In this document: positions 1-6,540 of the stretch, in pieces | Layout of the letters: each line of letters starts with the position of its first letter | Position numbering within the stretch: the stretch's first letter is position 1 | Source: Sphingobacteriales bacterium | Lineage (GTDB): Bacteria > Bacteroidota > Bacteroidia > Chitinophagales > Chitinophagaceae | Direction: 5' to 3' | DNA: 9,692 nucleotides | NCBI GenBank assembly: GCA_947472965.1 | Contig: CANJEF010000031.1 | Span: forward strand, 1-9,692 | Translations under genes and position numbers: made by a program | The notes under the pieces: model-generated | The model's input: only the letters and a program-made list of their open reading frames with translations | What the model was told of the DNA's origin: nothing | The model's database searches: none

Positions 1-2
1 AT

Positions 3-104
3 ACTGATCAGATGGAAATGTATATAAAGCAACAGACAAAACCAATGACACTTGATAAGTCAGCAGTTTATAAAAATGCTGAACGGATTTATCATCCGCA
101 ATAA
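3..104 (+). CDS. 3' end of an unidentified protein, cut by the left edge
   Basis: An open frame enters from the left edge and ends at a TAA at 102-104, giving 33 residues that finish with AERIYHPQ. The other two plus frames hit stops within the first 27 bases. The composition is ordinary for a soluble protein (mixed charged residues, Met, Tyr, Pro) and does not look like random AT-rich DNA. If real, the gene converges on the serine ammonia-lyase gene, with only 10 bp between the two stop codons. The minus-strand frame antisense to it is also open but has no ATG here. I do not recognise the family, and the fragment is too short to assign a function. Confidence 0.5.
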   Translation, partial: TDQMEMYIKQQTKPMTLDKSAVYKNAERIYHPQ

Positions 105-114
105 GTGCAATTGA

Positions 115-1692
115 TTAGCAGCTTTTGAAAAATACGCCAGGTTGTTCTTCCAGCATGGCTTCAATTTTTTTAGCTGCATTGGTAGTCGAGAGTCCACCAA
201 GATTTGTACAACGCAAGGTATGGTGAATCCTATCTCCCACTTCTTTCATCGTTTCGATTACTTCATCCAATGGGATGAGTTGTTCATAATTGGATAAGGC
301 CATATTTGCACAGGAAACAGCGTTGGTTGCTGCCATCACATTTCTACCAAGACAAGGTGCTTCAACACGGTTACCAATTGGATCACAAATGATACCCAGT
401 GAATTTTGCAATGCGAGCGAAGCTGCTGCAATGGATTGCTTTAGTGTGCCATTTTTTAATACAATGATACCCGCTGCCGCCATGCCACCACCTGATCCAG
501 TTTCTGCCATGCATCCTCCTACTTCCGCAGCGAAGGTGGCATGTGCAGCAATGAATACACCTATCAATCCTGCTGCCAACATGGCTTTAATGATTTCATC
601 TTCATGTAATTGCATAGAATGTGCTGCGCCAAAAATTGCACCTGGCAATGCGCCACAAGATCCTGCTGTTGGTGCAGCTACTATCACACCCATGGAACTC
701 TTTACCTCCATGATGGCTGAAACATACATGATGATTCTGTTGTTGGGTTCCCCGCCTACTAACTTCTCTCCAAGCAATTGATCTTTGAATTGAAGTGATT
801 GACTTCCTAAAATCCGGTCTTCGTAGTGGGTTCCCTTCAATCCAGTTTCAATGGCATCATTCATGATGTGAATGATTGAACGCATTTTTTCAAACACTTC
901 TTCCCTCGACATATTTCCTCTTGCACTTTCATAATCGATGGCCAGTTCCCAAAGCGACTTATTTTTATCTCCATTGTATTGAAGCATTTCATCACACGTG
1001 ATGAAAGGGACTTGCATATTTTTTCTTGCCATTACAGGAAGCACAGGATTGAGCAACTTGATGGCTGTCACATTTTCAAAAGAAAGTATTTCGTTGAGTA
1101 TCGTTTTATCAGGAAATGCTTGTGATTTTATTTCAATGAAGGATGATGGGCCAACATGACATAATATTTTATCACATTCCATGACCGACTTAAGATATTC
1201 TACAACCTTTGCCTGACCTCTGCAGTATATGAGTGTTTCATAAAAATCGCCTTGCATAGAAACAACTACACCATCAATTTCAATCACTTCAATCATCCCG
1301 CCACCGGTAGAGATTGCTGTAAGCCTTCTTGTTTCATTTTCGCTGGCAAGGCTAATCTTATATGTATTGGGATGACTTGCTGCTATGTCAATAATTCTAA
1401 TCAATACTTCAATACCTGCTTCCTGAATGTATTTTTCTGAATTTGGTAGTCTTTCATCGTGCGCTTCCCAGCCAAGAAATCCACCAAAGAGTCCCATATC
1501 TGAACCCTGACTTTTATGTGTTGTGGCCAAGGATCCATTGGGGTCGAATTCAATCAGGATTTTTTTGATGTTGCCGTCCATTAAGTCTCTGCAAATGCGT
1601 GCAATGCGCAGGGATGCTGCACAGTGGGAACTTGAGGGTCCTCGCATCACGGGTCCGATTACATCATTAAATATGCTGGGATAGCTGCTCAT
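115..1692 (-). CDS. sdaA: L-serine ammonia-lyase (L-serine dehydratase), single-chain iron-sulfur type
   Basis: This 525-residue cytoplasmic enzyme, with no signal peptide, should convert L-serine to pyruvate and ammonia using an oxygen-sensitive [4Fe-4S] cluster. The N-terminal beta domain shows GPSSSHCAA (about 18-26) and NGSLATTHKSQGSD (about 52-65). The C-terminal alpha domain shows APTAGSCGALPG (about 340-351), GGCMAETGSGGG (392-403) and CDPIGNRVEAPCLGRN (436-451). Cys394, Cys436 and Cys447 have the same spacing (42 and 11) as the cluster ligands I recall for Legionella L-serine dehydratase (343, 385, 396). The chain ends in Cys525, and a C-terminal Cys in Legionella is reported to cap the cluster. 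At 525 residues it is longer than the roughly 455-residue E. coli and Legionella enzymes; the extra length lies mostly before Cys394 (about 51 residues), with some at the tail. The ATG lies 9 bp after the peptidase stop codon, so translation is probably coupled in an operon. Confidence 0.93.
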   Translation of the reverse strand: MSSYPSIFNDVIGPVMRGPSSSHCAASLRIARICRDLMDGNIKKILIEFDPNGSLATTHKSQGSDMGLFGGFLGWEAHDERLPNSEKYIQEAGIEVLIRIIDIAASHPNTYKISLASENETRRLTAISTGGGMIEVIEIDGVVVSMQGDFYETLIYCRGQAKVVEYLKSVMECDKILCHVGPSSFIEIKSQAFPDKTILNEILSFENVTAIKLLNPVLPVMARKNMQVPFITCDEMLQYNGDKNKSLWELAIDYESARGNMSREEVFEKMRSIIHIMNDAIETGLKGTHYEDRILGSQSLQFKDQLLGEKLVGGEPNNRIIMYVSAIMEVKSSMGVIVAAPTAGSCGALPGAIFGAAHSMQLHEDEIIKAMLAAGLIGVFIAAHATFAAEVGGCMAETGSGGGMAAAGIIVLKNGTLKQSIAAASLALQNSLGIICDPIGNRVEAPCLGRNVMAATNAVSCANMALSNYEQLIPLDEVIETMKEVGDRIHHTLRCTNLGGLSTTNAAKKIEAMLEEQPGVFFKSC

Positions 1693-1701
1693 GGATACAA
1701 T

Positions 1702-3927
1702 TTACAGATTTTTTTTCCAGAAGGCTTCCATTGTTCTTCTCATTTGTATGGTGGTATTGACACCTTGCCTAATACTATGGTCTCTCATGGGGTAAGACAT
1801 CATGCTGAACAGCTTGTTATTTTTGATCAGCTCATTAACGAGCATTTCAAAATTCTGGTAGTGCACATTGTCATCTGCGGTGCCATGCATGATCATCAGG
1901 TTCCCTTGTAATTTACTTGCATGTGTTAGTGGAGATCCTTCTTTGTAGCCTTCTTTATTATCGTCAGGTAATCCCATGTATCGTTCCTGATAAATATTAT
2001 CATACAAGGTTTGAAGGGATACAAATGAAACTGCAATGGCTGTTTTATAAACATCTCCATGTCTGAAGATGCAGTGCAATGACATTTGTCCGCCGCCGCT
2101 CCATCCCCAAATGCCAATACGATTTGCATCTACATACGAATAGGTGGAAGCAATTTTTTTTGCTGCTTTTGCTTGGTCGTCGGCCGACAACAAACCTATT
2201 TGTCTGTAAATACTTTTTCTCCAATCCCTTCCACGCGGAACCCTTGTGCCCCTGCTGTCAACACTCATCATGATATAACCTTGGTTGGCCATGTATTGAT
2301 GCCATAGATTATCGCCTGTCCCCCAGTTGTCTTGAACAGTTGTACCTGCAGGCTCACCATACACATGAAAAATAACTGGATATTTTTTTTGTGTATCGAA
2401 ATTGATTGGTTTGATTATCCATGCATCAAGGGTTACATCACCAATATCGACCTTGATGAACTCTTTGGGTTTCAGTCCAAGTTCTTTCATTTTATTTTTC
2501 AACCCACTATTGTCTTCCATCAACTTGATCTCATGGTGATCAGCTAGCTGGATCAATGAAATGCGTGCAGGCGTGTTGGAATTTTCAAAACTATGGATGG
2601 CATATTTTGAATCTGCTGAAATTTGATATGCATGATGTCCTGTCATACCCTCAGGAGAAATACGTTCTGCATCTCCTGTGCCATCAAGCCTGCTTCTATA
2701 GAGATAACGGTGGATATAACTTTCAGGTGAAGCAATATAATAAACGTATCCACTTGCAGGGTCGATGCAGTTGATGTTCATCACATCAAAATTCCCTTTT
2801 GTAATCAGTGTACTTTGTTTACCATCCCTGGATATTTTATAAAGGTGAAGCCATCCATCCTGCTCGCTTGTCCACGTAAAGTATTTTGCATTGTCGAGCC
2901 ACTTGATATTGTCATGTATATCCAGGAAAGCATTGTCTTTATCTGTTAGGATATTGTTCAACAACATGGTCTTGTCATTTGCAACCCAAACCCGGTTTGT
3001 GTTTTGTAGCCTGTTTAATTGTTGAATCATCAATTCATTCGATCCCGGTATATAATCCATTCTCGCGATGTAATTGTTACGCGGATCCCCTGGAATATTA
3101 AACCATTTGGTTGTTCCGCCTGTGGCAGATATTACTCCTACTTTTACTGCAGAATTTGTTGTACCAACTTTGGGGTAGGGTAATGGGATTAGTTTTGAAT
3201 AATTTGAATCTACATTGTCAATCATGTAAAAAGTTCCAACGCCTTTTGTATCTGAATGCCAATAGGCGATGTTTTTACTATCCGGACTCCATCTGAATCC
3301 ATCCCTGCAATCCAGCTCTTCCTCATATACCCAATCGAATGTGCCATTGATGATATTGCCACCACCGTCTTTTGTAAGTTTAGTGATTGCTCCAGTTGAA
3401 ATGTCTTCAACATATATATTAAGATTACTTACATAGGCAACTTTTTTTCCATCAGGTGAAAACTTAGCAAACATCAGCGTGGCTTCTTCCATGCCTTTGC
3501 CAATTTGTTTTAAGGCATTATTTGCAAGATTGAGAACCCAATAGTCGCCTTTCGTATTTTGTCGCCATACTTTTCTGGTGTTGGTGAAGATCAATAGTTT
3601 ACTGTTGTCGTCAGACCATATATAATCTGCAATGTCCAGGGGAGTTGACCTTCCTTTTGGAGTTAGCTGCAATGCGCTAACCAATATTTTCATTTTGTCT
3701 TCTTCAACATTATGTAAAACAAGATCGTATCCCTTTACAAGCGAGTTATACTCCAGTGTGGAATAACCTTTATTGTCTTTCATCCACCTTAATGGGCCGA
3801 TGCCTTTTTGTGAATAGAGGTTGTTGGTATAGACATCTTCAAGAGTCAGTGTTTTATTTTGTGCCACTGATCGGTTGAATGAAACTATTGATAGCAACAG
3901 CAGTAAGATTGAAACTAATTTGTTCAT
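1702..3927 (-). CDS. Exported dipeptidyl peptidase IV-like serine peptidase (family S9B)
   Basis: This is a 741-residue prolyl-oligopeptidase-family enzyme predicted to release N-terminal dipeptides, preferably Xaa-Pro, outside the cytoplasm. The ATG at 3927 was chosen because it starts directly with a signal peptide (residues 1-22, ending SVA before Gln23). A longer frame back to 4035 would overlap the upstream gene by 89 bp and bury that signal. Residues about 30-490 form the DPP IV-type beta-propeller and contain DWVYEEE (198-204), whose Glu203-Glu204 match the pair that binds the substrate amino terminus in human DPP IV. Residues about 490-741 form the alpha/beta-hydrolase domain: Tyr523 (oxyanion hole, HVYGEP), nucleophile Ser610 in GWSGGG, Asp685 in HGTADDNVH, Asn687 and His717 in RDHS. 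IYQERYMGLP (about 645-654) also matches DPP IV. The known-family match is strong, but exact substrate preference is inferred. It starts 19 bp after the GH95 stop and sits 9 bp before sdaA. Confidence 0.93.
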   Translation of the reverse strand: MNKLVSILLLLLSIVSFNRSVAQNKTLTLEDVYTNNLYSQKGIGPLRWMKDNKGYSTLEYNSLVKGYDLVLHNVEEDKMKILVSALQLTPKGRSTPLDIADYIWSDDNSKLLIFTNTRKVWRQNTKGDYWVLNLANNALKQIGKGMEEATLMFAKFSPDGKKVAYVSNLNIYVEDISTGAITKLTKDGGGNIINGTFDWVYEEELDCRDGFRWSPDSKNIAYWHSDTKGVGTFYMIDNVDSNYSKLIPLPYPKVGTTNSAVKVGVISATGGTTKWFNIPGDPRNNYIARMDYIPGSNELMIQQLNRLQNTNRVWVANDKTMLLNNILTDKDNAFLDIHDNIKWLDNAKYFTWTSEQDGWLHLYKISRDGKQSTLITKGNFDVMNINCIDPASGYVYYIASPESYIHRYLYRSRLDGTGDAERISPEGMTGHHAYQISADSKYAIHSFENSNTPARISLIQLADHHEIKLMEDNSGLKNKMKELGLKPKEFIKVDIGDVTLDAWIIKPINFDTQKKYPVIFHVYGEPAGTTVQDNWGTGDNLWHQYMANQGYIMMSVDSRGTRVPRGRDWRKSIYRQIGLLSADDQAKAAKKIASTYSYVDANRIGIWGWSGGGQMSLHCIFRHGDVYKTAIAVSFVSLQTLYDNIYQERYMGLPDDNKEGYKEGSPLTHASKLQGNLMIMHGTADDNVHYQNFEMLVNELIKNNKLFSMMSYPMRDHSIRQGVNTTIQMRRTMEAFWKKNL

Positions 3928-3946
3928 GTTTCTAGATTTGGTTAAA

Positions 3947-6406
3947 CTAAAATTCAATTGAATAAATATTTTCTTTTGAAGTATTGAAAGTAACTGTATT
4001 GTCAGGCATTTTTTTGAAGGTAATATTTTTTCCATTGGAAGAAATTTTCATCTTCGGTTTATATTCAATGCTGCATGTTTCCCCTGCAATGGATTTAATT
4101 TTAAGTGATGTGATGATTTTGTTTTTCCAAGTATAGTCCAATTCAAAACCTCTTCTTGCTTTTACTCCCCTGAAATGGCCTTCGCTCCATTCTTCTGGTA
4201 AGGCTGGCATTAGTCTAATCACTCCATCATGTGATTGCATCAGCATTTCGGTGATGGCAGCAGTTGTGCCAAAGGTGCCATCCACTTGTGGGGCCTTGCC
4301 ACAAAGGGCAAACATGGATTTGCAATTCTGTTCTTTCAAATAACCTTTATAAATTTTATTGGCACGTTCTCCATCATTCAATCTTGCCCATAGTGCCATT
4401 TTCCAAGCCCTGGAAAATCCCATGGCACCATCACCTCTTTCATTCAATACTTTTTTATATGCTTCTATCAATGCAGGTGTTTTCTTTTCATACAATACCT
4501 TGCCTGGATAGAGTCCATATAAATGTGAAAAGTGCCTGTGGTTTTTTTCCAGCGATTTCCAATCTTCTGTCCATTCTTGCAAAGAGCCATCAGAGCCTAT
4601 TTGCGGCGGGACAAGTTTTGCCCTTGCAGCATGAATATCACTTGTCAATGCATTGCTAATACCTAGTGTAGCGGAAGCTTCTTCAAAATAGCCAAACAAG
4701 TCGTAGAGTATTTGCATATCAATGGATGATCCTGCACAGATGGTGGTGCCTTCACGAAACCCTGCAGTAACTTCATCAAAATAAGGTTTGTTTCCACCGC
4801 CGTCGGGAAAATTTTCTGGAGAAGTGGATGGATTTGTTACAAGCCATTTACCATTTGGATGTGGAACAAGAAAGTCATTAAAAAATTGAACAGCTCCTTC
4901 AATAATTGGATATGCCTCTTTTAAAAAGTCTTTGTCCATGGTATATTGATAGTGCTCCCAAAGATGTGTGCAAAGCCATGCACCCCCAACAGTGAAGGTG
5001 CCCCAGGTTGGACCATCCATGGGGGCTGCAACACGCCATAGGTCTGTGTTCTGGTGGAATACCCAGCCCCTAGCTCCGTAATGTTCTTTTGCTACTTGAC
5101 TGCCTTGGTCTTGCAATTCTCTTACCATGCGTATCAACGGTTCCGCACATTCAGAAAGGTTGCTGCTTTCAACAGGCCAGTAGTTCATTTCCGTGTTGAT
5201 ATTGGTGGTGTATTTTGAATCCCATGATGGATTCATATCATCGTTCCAAATACCCTGAAGGTTTGCCGGTTCAGTTCCAGGTCTGGAAGAAGATATCATG
5301 AGGTACCTGCCAAAATTATAACTCAGAGCAGGCAAAGAAGGATCTGGTTCAGTCTGGATCTTTTGAAAACGAACTGAAGTTGGCAAAAATGAATTTGCAG
5401 TTGTTGTCATTGAAAGACTGGAACGGTCGTATAGTTTTTTATAATCAGCAGTTGCATCATTAAGTACCGCAGCATATTTTTTTTGACGGATGTTATTGAT
5501 ATGGCTTTCAACTTTTGCATGTTGGTCGCCACTTACATCTTTGTAGTTGATGAAATTTGTTGCCGCAACAAAATAGAGTGTTACTGCATCAGCATCATCA
5601 ATGATGAGGTCTACCCCTTCAGTTTTAATACGACCGCCTTCAAGTACCGCTTTTATTCTGGCTTCATATTTTAATGCTCCTTTGACCCCCATATAGTCGG
5701 CTGATTTTCCTGTCAACACCAAGCCATCATTTCCCAGTGGGTCCATCCTAAAATAATCTGTGGCATAATTTGAGTGTGCTTGATTTCGAACACCACGCAA
5801 ATTGGCCTTGAAAGAAATGCTTCCGGGTTTGTCTGCCGTTATGCGCACAACAATTACCTGGTCTGGTGCAGAAGCGAACACTTCACGTTGATAGTTAATT
5901 CCATTGGCCTTGTAAGAAACCGTAGTAATTCCATTTTGAAGGTCCAGGCATCTTTTATAGTCGCTTACTGAATCCTGTCCGTTGAAAAAAAGATGAAGGT
6001 TTGCAAGGCTTTGGTATTTCTGTTGCTCAACCGGATAGCCCATCAAATTTCTTCCAAATAAATTATGTGCATCTAAATAGCGACCTTCAAAAACATCTTT
6101 TTGAATTTCAGGCAACACCTTGTATCCGTCTTTTACTACTGTTGAGTATGGTCCGCCTGACCAATAGGTATCTTCATTTAATTGTATGCGTTCTTCTTTG
6201 TATTTTCCAAATACCATTGCTCCTAAACGACCGTTGCCTATCGGTAGAGCTTCTTCCCATTTGGATGCAGGTTCTGCATACCACAGCAATGTTGAGGGAT
6301 CATACGATTTGTTGTTAATGGTTTCCGTGATTTTATTTTGTTGGGCATGACCATAAAAAAAGAATGAAAGAATCATACAACAAAAAACAAAACATCTTCT
6401 TTTCAT
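3947..6406 (-). CDS. Exported GH95 glycoside hydrolase (alpha-L-fucosidase or alpha-L-galactosidase)
   Basis: This 819-residue enzyme of family GH95 is an inverting enzyme that removes terminal alpha-linked L-fucose or L-galactose. Residues 1-21 are a signal peptide (basic start, hydrophobic core, GHA before Gln22), so it is exported to the periplasm or surface; no lipobox Cys is placed for lipoprotein processing. The N-terminal beta domain covers about 36-300 (LWYAEPASKWEEALPIGNGRLGAM near its start). The (alpha/alpha)6 barrel covers about 350-730 and the C-terminal beta domain follows. Catalytic-site residues by motif, compared with Bifidobacterium AfcA: Asn402 and Asn404 in NINTEMNYW, Glu531 in STSPENFP and Asp709 in QVDGTFG, with HRHFSHLYGLYPG at 623-635. 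Thr400 stands where AfcA has His419, which bears on sugar specificity. Length and all key residues are intact. It is the first gene of the minus-strand block. The stop is TAG, unlike the TAA of its neighbours. Confidence 0.92.
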   Translation of the reverse strand: MKRRCFVFCCMILSFFFYGHAQQNKITETINNKSYDPSTLLWYAEPASKWEEALPIGNGRLGAMVFGKYKEERIQLNEDTYWSGGPYSTVVKDGYKVLPEIQKDVFEGRYLDAHNLFGRNLMGYPVEQQKYQSLANLHLFFNGQDSVSDYKRCLDLQNGITTVSYKANGINYQREVFASAPDQVIVVRITADKPGSISFKANLRGVRNQAHSNYATDYFRMDPLGNDGLVLTGKSADYMGVKGALKYEARIKAVLEGGRIKTEGVDLIIDDADAVTLYFVAATNFINYKDVSGDQHAKVESHINNIRQKKYAAVLNDATADYKKLYDRSSLSMTTTANSFLPTSVRFQKIQTEPDPSLPALSYNFGRYLMISSSRPGTEPANLQGIWNDDMNPSWDSKYTTNINTEMNYWPVESSNLSECAEPLIRMVRELQDQGSQVAKEHYGARGWVFHQNTDLWRVAAPMDGPTWGTFTVGGAWLCTHLWEHYQYTMDKDFLKEAYPIIEGAVQFFNDFLVPHPNGKWLVTNPSTSPENFPDGGGNKPYFDEVTAGFREGTTICAGSSIDMQILYDLFGYFEEASATLGISNALTSDIHAARAKLVPPQIGSDGSLQEWTEDWKSLEKNHRHFSHLYGLYPGKVLYEKKTPALIEAYKKVLNERGDGAMGFSRAWKMALWARLNDGERANKIYKGYLKEQNCKSMFALCGKAPQVDGTFGTTAAITEMLMQSHDGVIRLMPALPEEWSEGHFRGVKARRGFELDYTWKNKIITSLKIKSIAGETCSIEYKPKMKISSNGKNITFKKMPDNTVTFNTSKENIYSIEF

Positions 6407-6435
6407 ACTGTAAATTTTGGCTTTTTAGAGTTGTA

Positions 6436-6443
6436 TAAATGTA
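6436..6443 (-). promoter_or_regulatory. Candidate -7 promoter element for the minus-strand GH95/peptidase/sdaA block
   Basis: Read on the minus strand this is TACATTTA, a 7 of 8 match to the Bacteroidota -7 consensus TAnnTTTG. It ends 29 nt before the GH95 ATG. I see no good TTG or TTTG at the expected -33 distance, so this rests on the -7 box, its position and its recurrence before other genes. Confidence 0.35.
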
Positions 6444-6513
6444 ATTCAAAGCATTTGGTTTACACGGCTTAATTCTTGCTTAATTACAGTCAGCTCATCT
6501 CAACATAATTTAT

Positions 6514-6521
6514 TACATTTA
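6514..6521 (+). promoter_or_regulatory. Candidate -7 promoter element for the BNR-repeat gene
   Basis: TACATTTA ends 19 nt before the ATG at 6541 and matches TAnnTTTG at 7 of 8 positions. It lies in the 134-bp divergent intergenic region. The -33 region has no clear TTG/TTTG. The leader before the ATG is A-rich with no Shine-Dalgarno sequence, which is usual in this phylum. Confidence 0.35.
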
Positions 6522-6540
6522 GTTATCAAAAATATACATC

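Noticed and set aside
84..98. CGGAT/ATCCG hairpin as a terminator for the minus-strand block.
   Set aside because: Only five base pairs, no immediate T-run on the minus strand, and it lies within the probable C-terminal codons of the left-edge gene.
290..781. 163-codon plus-strand open frame antisense to sdaA.
   Set aside because: It lies wholly opposite a well-conserved enzyme, shows no recognisable domain, and its Ala/Pro/Met-rich composition is what the antisense of the alpha domain would give.
3953..3962. TTCAATTGAA palindrome near the GH95 stop as an operator.
   Set aside because: Ten bases of AT-rich palindrome inside the last GH95 codons; expected by chance and encodes the natural C-terminus.
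3928..4035. Upstream extension of the peptidase to an ATG at 4035 (36 extra residues).
   Set aside because: It would overlap the GH95 coding region by 89 bp and place a Lys-rich segment before a clear signal peptide that starts at 3927.
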